Shown in pieces: positions 34,775-42,864 of a stretch of DNA of 55,866 nt. The position numbers were made by a program, and so were the translations under genes. The stretch comes from Opitutia bacterium (lineage in GTDB: Bacteria; Verrucomicrobiota; Verrucomicrobiia; Opitutales; Opitutaceae): contig PLMW01000038.1 in NCBI GenBank assembly GCA_003142615.1, forward strand, positions 30,886 through 86,751, written 5' to 3'. The notes below the pieces were generated by a model. It had not been told where the DNA came from, did not search any database, and saw only the letters and a program-made list of their open reading frames with translations. The first letter of the stretch is position 1; each line of letters starts with the position of its first letter.

Positions 34775-35818
34775 ATGAAGGCATTGGTCAAATTTGCCAA
34801 TACACCGGGCGCGGTTGAAATCCGCGACGTCCCCGTCCCGGAAATCGGCCGGGAGGACATTCTGCTGGAGACCAAGGCGGTCGGCGTCTGTGGTTTTGAT
34901 ATCGAGATTTGGCAGCAGAAGATACCCTTCCCCATCACCGTGCCGGTCATCCAGGGCCACGAGTTTTGCGGCGTCATCCGCAAAGTGGGCGCCGATGTCA
35001 GGGATTTCTCCGAGGGTGACCGGGTCGTCAGCGAAACCGCCGCGGTGATCTGCGGCAAGTGCCCGCAGTGCCTGACGGGCCACTATCATCTCTGCGCCTA
35101 TCGGAAGGGCTTTGGCTACGGCGTCGACGGCGCATTTACTGACTTCGTCAAGGTCCCTCGGCGCTGCCTGCACCGGATGCCGGACAACGTCTCATTCGAT
35201 CAAGCCTGCCTGACCGAACCGGCTTGCGTGACCTACCAGGCCGTAAACGTTTTATCCACGGTGATGCCCGGCACGCCGGCCGTGGTCATCGGCCCGGGTC
35301 CGATCGGCCTTTTCGCCCTCCAGATGATCAAAGCAAACAGCGCCGGACCGATCATCGTCGTCGGCACCGGCAAGGACCTGCCACGCCTGAAGGTTGCCAG
35401 AGACCTGGGCGCCAACGTGACGATCGACGTCTCGACAGAGGATGCCAGGCAAGCCATCATGGACCACACCCATGGTCAGGGCGCCCCGCTGGTGGTCGAT
35501 GCCGCGGGCAACGAGCATTCGCTGCACCTGGCCGTGGACGTCGTCGCCCGCGAAGGCCAGATCACGAAGATTGGCTGGGGGCCGGGGCCGGTCAACTTCA
35601 GCCTCGATCCATTGCTCATCAAGGCCGCCCGAATCCAGGGCTCGTTCAGCCATAATTGGCCGACTTGGGAAGCAGTGATCTCAATGATTGCCACCGGCGC
35701 GCTGAAGATGGACCCCATGATCAGCCATCGTGTCGGCATCGACCAGTGGCAGGAAACCTTCCAGGCGATTCATGATGGCAAGGGCGTCAAGGCGGTCATA
35801 CTTTTCAACCGCGATTGA
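34775..35818 (+). CDS. Zinc-dependent medium-chain alcohol dehydrogenase
   Basis: The 347-residue enzyme has the catalytic zinc ligands Cys39 (GVCGFD) and His62-Glu63 (GHEFCG), the structural zinc cysteines 93, 96, 99 and 107, and a Rossmann part with VVIGPGPIGLFALQMIK. Its closest relatives in my memory are sorbitol or threonine-type polyol dehydrogenases. It probably oxidises a sugar alcohol feeding the transketolase substrate. AAGGAG ten bases upstream of the ATG is a strong ribosome-binding site. It ends the operon; a convergent transporter follows. Confidence 0.88.
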   Translation: MKALVKFANTPGAVEIRDVPVPEIGREDILLETKAVGVCGFDIEIWQQKIPFPITVPVIQGHEFCGVIRKVGADVRDFSEGDRVVSETAAVICGKCPQCLTGHYHLCAYRKGFGYGVDGAFTDFVKVPRRCLHRMPDNVSFDQACLTEPACVTYQAVNVLSTVMPGTPAVVIGPGPIGLFALQMIKANSAGPIIVVGTGKDLPRLKVARDLGANVTIDVSTEDARQAIMDHTHGQGAPLVVDAAGNEHSLHLAVDVVAREGQITKIGWGPGPVNFSLDPLLIKAARIQGSFSHNWPTWEAVISMIATGALKMDPMISHRVGIDQWQETFQAIHDGKGVKAVILFNRD

Positions 35819-36040
35819 TGCGTTTGGATTCGGCTGGCGTTTCGAATGAGACGGCTCTGCGGTTAAGTAGCATTCCCCCGATCGGAGGCAGACTCCCCAC
35901 CGACCCGCGGGCGTGGGTCTGGGCTCGGTAGATCTCCGGTCGCGGTGGAATCCAAAAGCGTCGTTAGAGGAATTCATGGCGCGTTTGACGCATGGGATGA
36001 TCGGGCATGGACAAAATCCCGGTTGCAGATTCCCCCGGCA

Positions 36041-37348
36041 TCAATCCTTGACCTGCTCATCCAGCGGCGTGACCGGGTCCAGAATGAGCCAGCACACCGC
36101 GCCGGCCAGGCAGACCGCCGCCGTCACATGGAAGGTCAGCGCCCAATTGCCCGTGTGTTCCACGATGTAACCGATGACGATGGGAGACAGAAAGCCACCG
36201 AGGTTGCCCATCATGTTCATCGTGCCCCCGAGCGTGCCGACGTAGCGTCCGCCGACATCCATGCACGCCGTCCAGGCGCCCGGCAGGGTGAGATCACCGC
36301 AAAAGCTTACGAGGGCAATCACAGCGACCGCGAGGAAGGGGTTTGTGAAAAACGTGGAAGCGACCAGCAGCGCCGCCGCCGCCATCAGCCCAACGGCCCC
36401 CAACCCGCAGCGCGTCCGCCGCACGTCGCCCAAGCACCGGCTGAGGTACGGCGAAATCCAACCCGCGATCAACGATCCGAAGCCGCCCAACAGGAGTGGC
36501 GTTCCGGCCAGCAAGGCGCTCTGTTTCAGGTTCAAGCCGCGTTCCTTGAGCAAATACGTTGGGAACCAGGTGACGAAAAAATACCAGGCGTAGCTTAACG
36601 CGGCGTACTGCCCGCACAGACACCACACCGTCCTCGATTTCAAAAACTTCCGCCACGGAACGTGGAAGCGGGCGGAGGTATGGTCGGGTTCAACCGGGAG
36701 CAGGGCGGCTTCGGCGGCGTTGACGCCTTGGTGCTCGCGTGGATTGTCGCGATACCACGCATAGAAGATAACCGCCCAAACGATGCCGAGCAGACTGAAC
36801 ACCATGAACGCGGTGCGCCAGTGCATGTATTGAAGACAGACGAAGACCAGCAACGGCGCGGACGCGCCGCCCCAGCGCGCACTCATCCACATGATGCCCT
36901 GCGCGCGCGTCCGCTCGAGCGACGGCAGCCAGCGGTTGAAGGCCTTGGTGAGATTGGGAAAGCAACCCGCTTCTCCCGCCCCGAAAAGAAACCGCGTCAC
37001 CACGAGCGTTAGCCAGCTCCGGGCCCAGCCCGTCGCCGCCGTGAAAAACGACCACCACAGGACGATGCGCAGGAGCACCTTGCGCGGGCCAATCCGGTCT
37101 CCGAGATACCCGCCCGGGATTTCAAACAGAGCGTAGGCCAGTGTGAACGCGGAAAACACATACCCCATCTGCTGCGAGGAAAGCTTGAGGTCCTTCGAAA
37201 TAAACGGAGCGGCCTGCGAGATGCAGACGCGGTCAATGTATTGAATTACCGCCAGCGCCACCGCGAAGACGACGACCCAATAACGTGTGCGTGTCGGCTC
37301 GGATGCCGCCGCCCAGGACGTGGCGGAGACTACGTCCGGCTTGGCCAT
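36041..37348 (-). CDS. MFS transporter, anion:cation symporter (sugar-acid) type
   Basis: From the ATG at 37348 the protein has 435 residues, with twelve hydrophobic segments. The family signature is in IDRVCISQAAPFISKDLKLS and PGGYLGDRIGPRKVLLR, and in the second half FGSLIAGWISPYLSRCLGD. It fits the ACS group of MFS transporters that import galactonate, glucarate or similar organic anions with protons. It is convergent with the dehydrogenase/transketolase operon, so it may import that pathway's substrate, though the link is only by position. An upstream TTG would add 12 residues. Confidence 0.85.
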   Translation of the reverse strand: MAKPDVVSATSWAAASEPTRTRYWVVVFAVALAVIQYIDRVCISQAAPFISKDLKLSSQQMGYVFSAFTLAYALFEIPGGYLGDRIGPRKVLLRIVLWWSFFTAATGWARSWLTLVVTRFLFGAGEAGCFPNLTKAFNRWLPSLERTRAQGIMWMSARWGGASAPLLVFVCLQYMHWRTAFMVFSLLGIVWAVIFYAWYRDNPREHQGVNAAEAALLPVEPDHTSARFHVPWRKFLKSRTVWCLCGQYAALSYAWYFFVTWFPTYLLKERGLNLKQSALLAGTPLLLGGFGSLIAGWISPYLSRCLGDVRRTRCGLGAVGLMAAAALLVASTFFTNPFLAVAVIALVSFCGDLTLPGAWTACMDVGGRYVGTLGGTMNMMGNLGGFLSPIVIGYIVEHTGNWALTFHVTAAVCLAGAVCWLILDPVTPLDEQVKD

Positions 37349-37712
37349 CGTGTGAGTCTGCTGAGGGATGTCGGGCCCCGTCAATAACGCATCTGCCCGT
37401 TCGCGTTATTGCTTTCCGCTACGACCCTGGAGCTGGAGGAAGTCGCAGTCAGCCTTGAGCTTCAACTGACGGCCACGGTGCATGGAACCCCGGCCGACCT
37501 CCAGTGGGCGGGATCGCTGTTGTGGTGGCCGGAACGCAAAGCAGGCCGGTTGTTCATCAATGGTTTTTCCACGGGCGTGTAATCTGTCCTGCCATGAATC
37601 ACGGTGGCCCGTATCTGGCCACGACCGCCGTGCGCTTCACCTCGGTCGGCACGGCGGCGCTTTAGCGTTTTACCCGGCCGGTTTGCTGCCAGAATTTTTC
37701 CGTCGCGCTGCG
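37349..37712. other. Non-coding gap with a possible decayed gene end
   Basis: Between the transporter and the PEP-mutase-like gene no intact gene is seen. From about 37387 to the TAA at 37580-37582 one rightward frame stays open for 64 codons without a usable start. It contains LELEEVAVSLELQLTATVHG and ends LWWPERKAGRLFINGFSTGV. The mix of residues looks protein-like, so it may be the 3' remnant of a lost gene. It could also be chance in GC-rich DNA. Confidence 0.35.
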
Positions 37713-38537
37713 TCAACTGTGCAGAAAGCCGTCCAGCTCCAAGGAAGTTATGGAGTGCTCGGTGTAGCCGAAAGTGCCTTTCCCGCTCACCTCGCGGGCG
37801 GCATTCAGCAGGCCGGTCAGCGCCGCGCGGTAAAGCGACGCCGCCAGGCTGATCCGCCGGACTCCGGCCGCCGCGAGTTCGGCCACCGTGAACGACTTCC
37901 CTTTGATCCCCGCCATGAAATTCACCGGCTTCGACACGGCGGCGCAGACCGCGCGCACCGCCGCGAGATCGGGCAGACCGGGTGCGAACAGCACGTCGGC
38001 GCCGGCCTTCTCGAAAGCCTGCAGGCGCTTGATCGTGTCATCCAGGTTGGGATTGCCGCGCACGAAGTTTTCCACCCTTGCCGTCAGCGTGAATGGAAAC
38101 GGAAGCGCACGCGCCGCCTCAACGGCGGCCGTCACACGCTCAATCGCGAGGCCGAGGTCATAGAGCGGTGTGCCCTTGTCGCCTGTCGCGTCCTCGATCG
38201 AGCCGCCCACCACGCCGGCTTCGGCGGCAAGCCGGATCGTCTCTGCCGCCACCGCCGGGCCGTCGCCAAAACCATTTCCCAGATCGACCGAGACCGGCAG
38301 GTCGGTCGCGGTCACAATAACGCGTGCATGCGCCAGCGCCTCCGCGCGCGTCAGTTCGCCGTCACGCCGGCCATGGACAGCGGCGGATGCCCAGCTCGAC
38401 GTTGCCAACGCCCGGAAACCAAGGCCGGCGAGGATGCGCGCAGAGCCGGCATCCCACGGGTTGGGGATCACGAAGGCACCCGGTCCCTGATGCAGCAAGC
38501 GGAAGCGGATGGCCTTGTCGGACTGACTTGTTGGCAT
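37713..38537 (-). CDS. Isocitrate lyase/PEP mutase family protein
   Basis: The 274-residue TIM-barrel protein matches the ICL/PEPM superfamily. It has AFVIPNPWDAGSARILAGLGF at the start, the metal region VSVDLGNGFGDGP where family members have DxDxGYG, and SIEDATG. Members include carboxyphosphonoenolpyruvate mutases, methylisocitrate lyases and oxaloacetate hydrolases. The second aspartate of the usual metal pair is replaced by Asn here, and no phosphonate genes are close by, so the reaction is open. Spacing to neighbours suggests it is transcribed alone. Confidence 0.82.
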   Translation of the reverse strand: MPTSQSDKAIRFRLLHQGPGAFVIPNPWDAGSARILAGLGFRALATSSWASAAVHGRRDGELTRAEALAHARVIVTATDLPVSVDLGNGFGDGPAVAAETIRLAAEAGVVGGSIEDATGDKGTPLYDLGLAIERVTAAVEAARALPFPFTLTARVENFVRGNPNLDDTIKRLQAFEKAGADVLFAPGLPDLAAVRAVCAAVSKPVNFMAGIKGKSFTVAELAAAGVRRISLAASLYRAALTGLLNAAREVSGKGTFGYTEHSITSLELDGFLHS

Positions 38538-38718
38538 GTGGCGTACCTTTCTGGCGGAAATCTATTTCCACGACCCATAAGTGAGTCAAGCATGCGGCAC
38601 CCGCTCGACGATGCCGTCCACCAGCAGTTCGCCTATCCGACGCAGCGCGCCATTCTTTCGCGCGAAATCGCCGGCAAGGCGGTGGTGTCAACCACTCCCG
38701 CGTAAATCCAGTCTCCGC

Positions 38719-39273
38719 TCAGCCCGCCAACAAGGCCACCACCCGTTCGACGATGCCGTCCACGGCCCAGAGGCGGCCGAGGCCCTCGTAGCCGCAGGCG
38801 AGCATGCCTTCCTCGGGACCGATGAACTCCACGCCGCGCGCCTTGAGCGTGGCCACGTTCGCCACGGTGGCGGGATGTGTCCACATCTTGCCGTTCATCG
38901 CCGGGGCGATCAGCACCGGACAGCGTGCCATGAGGTGGAGTGAACTCAGCAGATCTGGTGCGAGGCCGCCGGCAAACTGCGCGATCACGTCCGCCGTGGC
39001 CGGTGCCACCAGCAGCAGGTCGGCCTTTTCGGCCAGCTCAATGTGCCCCGGCCGCCAGCCGTTGCCCGCGTCCCACAGGTCGGTCGCCACCGGCTGCCGC
39101 GCCAGCGTCTGCAAGGTCAGCGGGGTGATGAATCTCTGTGCCGCCGCAGTCATCACCGGCGTCACCTCCGCCCCGAGTTTGCCCAGCCGGCTCGTGAGAT
39201 CGGCGGCCTTGTAGGCCGCGATGGAGCCGGTCACGCCCAGGATGATCTTTCTGCCCGCCAGCGGTTGGTCCAT
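38719..39273 (-). CDS. coaC: Phosphopantothenoylcysteine decarboxylase (CoaC only)
   Basis: The 184-residue flavoprotein starts KIILGVTGSIAAYKAADL. It has the catalytic His77 in GHIEL, PAMNGKMW (124-131) that binds FMN and substrate, and Cys160 in ACGYEGLGRL. It decarboxylates 4'-phosphopantothenoylcysteine in CoA synthesis. Most bacteria fuse it to the CoaB ligase (about 400 residues); here only the decarboxylase is present, so CoaB must be elsewhere. The ATG at 39273 is favoured over an upstream TTG. A 24-base sequence near its 3' end recurs at 38597. Confidence 0.9.
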   Translation of the reverse strand: MDQPLAGRKIILGVTGSIAAYKAADLTSRLGKLGAEVTPVMTAAAQRFITPLTLQTLARQPVATDLWDAGNGWRPGHIELAEKADLLLVAPATADVIAQFAGGLAPDLLSSLHLMARCPVLIAPAMNGKMWTHPATVANVATLKARGVEFIGPEEGMLACGYEGLGRLWAVDGIVERVVALLAG

Positions 39274-39381
39274 GCGACGGAGGAAACCAGCGGGTCCGTC
39301 CGTCAGCAAGCCCGCAGTATTTCTCGCCGGGCGTCACGACGGCAGACAGGCGCGCCTGCGCTGGTTGCCGCCGGGGCCGTC

Positions 39382-39894
39382 TTACGTTCCGACGGGTTTG
39401 TCGCCCGGGGTGGAGGGTGCGGATGGCTGCCCGCCCGTGTCGGGCGGGGGCGGCGGGCTTTGTTCGCCCGACGGCGGACCGTGTGATCGTTCCCGCTCGC
39501 CGTGCGGACCTCGCTGCTCCCGCAGCTGTTTTCTCGCCTCCCGGCGTTCCTTCAAGATGTGCTCGAATTTGGTCCGCTGCTCCGGCGTGAGTTGCGCCGC
39601 GATGTCCGTCTCCATGCGCTCCAGAATGCCGTGCACCGCAGGCATCGACTGGCGGCGCAACTTGTCCAGCTCCTCGGTGGTACCCTTCACGATGGGCTTG
39701 ATGCGTTCCTTCTGCTCGGGCGTGAGCTGCAGCTCATGGGCGACATGCTCGATCTGCCGGGCGATCCACACCTCGGGAGGAGGCGGCAGCGAGCCATGCC
39801 TGCGCGCCACGCCATTCGCCACCACCCAGCCGCTCAAGCCACCCGCGGCAAAGATGCCGATCAGCACGAGGTAGACCTGCCAGGATTTATTCAT
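39382..39894 (-). CDS. Spy/CpxP-like periplasmic protein with LTxxQ motifs
   Basis: The 170-residue protein has an N-terminal membrane segment (YLVLIGIFAAGGLSGWVVA). A helical region carries two LTPEQ motifs, at about 57 and 102, as in Spy and CpxP. A charged Pro/Gly-rich tail follows. Spy-type proteins are envelope-stress chaperones or sensors. It is the last gene of an ECF sigma / membrane regulator operon. It could also be a heavy-metal-resistance type (CnrX-like) sensor protein; the LTPEQ repeats are shared by both groups. Confidence 0.75.
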   Translation of the reverse strand: MNKSWQVYLVLIGIFAAGGLSGWVVANGVARRHGSLPPPPEVWIARQIEHVAHELQLTPEQKERIKPIVKGTTEELDKLRRQSMPAVHGILERMETDIAAQLTPEQRTKFEHILKERREARKQLREQRGPHGERERSHGPPSGEQSPPPPPDTGGQPSAPSTPGDKPVGT

Positions 39895-39899
39895 GGTGA

Positions 39900-40196
39900 T
39901 TAGGAGGCACTGAGCACCTCGGCAACGGGATCCGTCAGTCCCTGCTCATCATCCTCGCTGCCGGCAAACGCAATGTAATTGGCCGCCATGCTGACCAGTG
40001 TGAGCAGGCAGGCCACCCAGAGCGCGCGGACCGAGAACTGTCCGAAAACCGCCACCAGCGCCGGCCGCCTCTTTTCGCTCAGGGCGCGCGCGGCGATGCG
40101 CGTGGCAAAGCCATACGGCGCCGTCGCGTCGTCCGCGACCGGCGCCTGCCGGGCCACCGTGACCAACTGCTGCCATCGGGACTCAAAATCCTTCAT
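39900..40196 (-). CDS. Small membrane protein, likely anti-sigma factor
   Basis: The 98-residue protein has one transmembrane segment (VRALWVACLLTLVSMAANYIAF) after a 60-residue cytoplasmic part, and a short outside tail. Its start overlaps the end of the sigma-factor gene by four bases (ATGA), the usual arrangement of ECF sigma and anti-sigma genes. The N-terminal part has no zinc HxxxCxxC motif, so if it is an anti-sigma factor it is not a ZAS type. Function is inferred from position and topology only. Confidence 0.6.
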   Translation of the reverse strand: MKDFESRWQQLVTVARQAPVADDATAPYGFATRIAARALSEKRRPALVAVFGQFSVRALWVACLLTLVSMAANYIAFAGSEDDEQGLTDPVAEVLSAS

Positions 40197-40780
40197 ATCC
40201 GTTCCTTTCGTTGTAACTCCTCAAATAGTCTTTTCAATTTCCCTCTTGCCCGGAAGGCCCGCACCTTGACGAGCGACTGGTTCCATCCCGTGATCTCGCT
40301 GATCTCGGCCACGCTGTGCTGCTCGAGATCCAGCAGTTGCAGGACCAGCCGGTCCTCGGGTTTGAGCTGGCCGAGCAGCTTGTAGACCAGTTCGCGCGCG
40401 GCGAGCGCGTCATTGGCCGCCACGTCGCTCTCATTGGTCAGGACCGAGTCCAGCACCTCGGCCTCCTGCTCGGAAAGATCGGCCCAGCGGAACTCCGGCC
40501 GGCGTTTCTGCGCGCGCAGCTGGTCGATGCAGGTCGTCACCGCGATCCGCGACACCCAGTGGGTGAAGGCCACCGCCCCCTTGTACTGGTCAAGCCGGGT
40601 GAACATTTTCAAAAAGATCTCCTGGGCCAGATCCTCCTCCGCGACACGCCGCGGCAGGTGAGAGCGTACAATCCGGATGACGAGCGGATAGAGGTGCTCG
40701 ACCAGCTCCCGCGCCGCGATCTGGTCGCGCCGGCGCACCTGTTCGAGACAGGCGGCAACGTCGAACGTTTCGTCAGCCAT
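40193..40780 (-). CDS. ECF-family RNA polymerase sigma factor
   Basis: The 195-residue protein has sigma region 2 (RRVAEEDLAQEIFLKMFTRLDQYKG and FTHWVSRIAVTTCIDQLRAQKRRPEF) and region 4 with the HTH around HSVAEISEITGWNQSLVKVRAFRAR. This is normal ECF architecture without region 3. Region 4 starts with LKPEDRLVLQLLDLEQ. It heads the leftward operon with a membrane regulator and a Spy-like protein, pointing to envelope stress. No autoregulated promoter could be picked out confidently upstream. Confidence 0.92.
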   Translation of the reverse strand: MADETFDVAACLEQVRRRDQIAARELVEHLYPLVIRIVRSHLPRRVAEEDLAQEIFLKMFTRLDQYKGAVAFTHWVSRIAVTTCIDQLRAQKRRPEFRWADLSEQEAEVLDSVLTNESDVAANDALAARELVYKLLGQLKPEDRLVLQLLDLEQHSVAEISEITGWNQSLVKVRAFRARGKLKRLFEELQRKERI

Positions 40781-40968
40781 ATGCGTTGGATGCCAGTGTC
40801 ATGCACGGGGATGGAGACGCTTTCCGGAAGCCCCCAGTTACTGCTCGCTGCTGGAACACGCCCCTTTTTTACACCAGCGAATCGGGAGCCCAAGGCAAAT
40901 CTCTCATCACCCGCCCCTTCCCCCGCTTGACAGGCCCGCCGCCGGCCTCCTTACTCCCGCTTCCGCGA

Positions 40969-41037
40969 ATGAATTTCCCCCTGCAGGCGCTTCGACTTAT
41001 CCAGACGCACGATCTCCGGGAACTGCGTAGCAGTTGA
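40969..41037 (+). CDS. Possible leader peptide upstream of leuA
   Basis: A 22-codon frame MNFPLQALRLIQTHDLRELR, then SS and stop, lies 120 bases before leuA and contains five leucine codons (5, 8, 10, 16, 19). The TGA falls inside the strong hairpin that follows. There is no clear ribosome-binding site. The composition fits an attenuator peptide, but the leucines are spread out rather than in one run, so this may be chance. Confidence 0.4.
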   Translation: MNFPLQALRLIQTHDLRELRSS

Positions 41038-41046
41038 TCGTGCGTC
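41004..41046 (+). promoter_or_regulatory. Strong hairpin in the leuA leader
   Basis: GACGCACGATC (41004-41014) pairs perfectly with GATCGTGCGTC (41036-41046). An inner stem AACTGC/GCAGTT (41021-41026 with 41030-41035) is closed by GTA, with a six-base bulge TCCGGG. Another CGTGCGT (41097-41103) can pair with the left arm instead, so two structures compete. The rest of the 377-base gap between the sigma factor and leuA shows no gene. Confidence 0.6.
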
Positions 41047-41157
41047 CGCCTGTTGCTCCTCCTCCGCGCCGACCCCGTCGTGTCGTGCCGCGTTTACGTG
41101 CGTGCACTCTTTCTTCCCTCCCGCCCGTTTTCCCGCTAATCCCTGATTCTTTCCTCC

Positions 41158-42825
41158 ATGCAACCTGCTCCCATCACGAAATACCGGCCGTTCCCGCCGG
41201 TCTCCCTGCCCAACCGCCAATGGCCCGGCCGCACCCTCACCCGCCCCCCGATCTGGTGCAGCGTGGACCTCCGCGACGGCAATCAAGCCCTCGCCATCCC
41301 CATGGATGTCGAGGAAAAGCTCGAGTTCTTCGATCTGCTGGTGCGGATCGGCTTCAAGGAGATCGAGGTCGGCTTCCCGTCGGCGTCGCAGATCGAATTC
41401 GATTTTGTCCGCCGCCTGCTCGAGGAAAACCACATTCCGGGCGACGTGGCCATCCAGGTGCTCTGCCAGTGCCGCGAGGACCTCATCACCCGCACCGTCG
41501 AGTCGATCGAGGGTGCCAAAAACGTCATCTTCCATCTCTACAACTCCACCTCGCCCGCGCAGCGCCGGTACGTCTTCGGCGCCGAGAAGCCCGCGATTGT
41601 GAAGATTGCCACGGATGCGGTCGGCCTGATGAAGCGGCTCACGCGTCCGCTCGTCACCGCCGGCGCCTCCCTGCGCCTTGAATATTCACCCGAAAGCTTC
41701 ACCAGCACCGAACTCGAGTTCGCGCTGGAAATCTGCGAGGCCGTCACCGATGTCTGGCAGCCCACCGCCGCCAACAAGATCATTCTCAACCTGCCGGCCA
41801 CCGTCGAGTATGCCACGCCCAACATCCACGCCGACCAGATTGAATGGATGTGCACCCACCTCCGCCGGCGCGACCTCACCATTGTCTCGCTGCACACGCA
41901 CAACGACCGCGGCACCGGCGTCGCCGCCACCGAACTCGGCCTGCTGGCCGGCGCCGACCGGGTCGAGGGCACGCTCTTCGGCAATGGCGAGCGCACCGGC
42001 AACCTCGACATCGTCACCGTCGCCCTGAACCTGTACACGCACGGCGTCCACCCCGGCCTCGATTTCACCGACATCAACGCCATCCGCGACGTCTATGAGC
42101 GCTGCACCCGCATGGAGGTGCCCGCGCGGCTGCCCTACGCCGGCGAGCTCGTGTTCACCGCGTTCAGCGGCTCGCACCAGGACGCCATCAAGAAGTCCTG
42201 GGCCGCGCAGAAGCCGGGCCAGCCGTGGGACGTGCTCTACATCCCGGTCGATCCCGCCGACATCGGCCGCACCTACAAGGCCATCATCCGCATCAACAGC
42301 CAGTCGGGCAAGGGCGGCGTGGCCTACATCATGGAAAAGGAGTTCGGCTTCGACCTTCCCAAGGCCATGCACAAGGAGTTCGGCCGCGTCATCAGCGACC
42401 TCGCCGACGAGCGGAAGACCGAGATCACCCCCCAGGAGATTCACGAGGCCTTCCTCCAGGAATACATCGTCCGCGAGCATCCGGTGAAGCTGGAGCATTT
42501 CCGCACCACGGAGCGCGACAGCCAGGTGAAATGTGAGGCCGCCATCAAGTACGAAGGCCGGACCCACAAGCTCAGCGGCACGGGCAACGGCCCGATCGAC
42601 GCCTTTGTCAACGCCCTGGGCGCCACCGGGGTGCCGCCGTTCGAGCTGCTCTCCTACTCCGAGCATTCGCTCGGCCGGGGCGCCGAGGCGCGTGCCGTCT
42701 CCTACATCCAGATCAAGACCGGGCGCGGCCTCACCTTTTTCGGCTCGGGCATCGACACCAATATCGAGCTCGCCTCCATCAAGGCCCTCGTCAGCGCCCT
42801 CAACCGCTCGCTGGCCAGGCGATAA
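41158..42825 (+). CDS. leuA: 2-isopropylmalate synthase
   Basis: The 555-residue enzyme is an HMGL-type TIM barrel with the family start PIWCSVDLRDGNQALA (31-46, catalytic Arg39 and metal Asp40), the metal motif VSLHTHNDRGTG and the GxGERxGN motif FGNGERTGNLD, then a C-terminal regulatory domain ending in GSGIDTNIELASIKALVSALN. It condenses acetyl-CoA with 2-ketoisovalerate, the first committed step to leucine, and is normally feedback-inhibited by leucine. Length matches the long (Corynebacterium-type) form. The ATG follows a pyrimidine-rich stretch without a clear ribosome-binding site. Confidence 0.94.
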   Translation: MQPAPITKYRPFPPVSLPNRQWPGRTLTRPPIWCSVDLRDGNQALAIPMDVEEKLEFFDLLVRIGFKEIEVGFPSASQIEFDFVRRLLEENHIPGDVAIQVLCQCREDLITRTVESIEGAKNVIFHLYNSTSPAQRRYVFGAEKPAIVKIATDAVGLMKRLTRPLVTAGASLRLEYSPESFTSTELEFALEICEAVTDVWQPTAANKIILNLPATVEYATPNIHADQIEWMCTHLRRRDLTIVSLHTHNDRGTGVAATELGLLAGADRVEGTLFGNGERTGNLDIVTVALNLYTHGVHPGLDFTDINAIRDVYERCTRMEVPARLPYAGELVFTAFSGSHQDAIKKSWAAQKPGQPWDVLYIPVDPADIGRTYKAIIRINSQSGKGGVAYIMEKEFGFDLPKAMHKEFGRVISDLADERKTEITPQEIHEAFLQEYIVREHPVKLEHFRTTERDSQVKCEAAIKYEGRTHKLSGTGNGPIDAFVNALGATGVPPFELLSYSEHSLGRGAEARAVSYIQIKTGRGLTFFGSGIDTNIELASIKALVSALNRSLARR

Positions 42826-42864
42826 GAATTCCCTCCCCGCCATTCCGGCCTACACTGCAGGGTC

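Noticed and set aside
32023-35818. Sulfoquinovose (sulfo-transketolase) pathway
   Set aside because: The transketolase and reductase pair would fit, but there is no isomerase, sulfo-specific transporter or sulfolactaldehyde gene here, so the specific claim was dropped.
35819-36040. Inverted repeat GCGTTTGGATTC / GAATCCAAAAGC in the gap between the dehydrogenase and the transporter
   Set aside because: The arms are about 11-12 bases and imperfect, with an unremarkable 110-base interior; it may be chance.
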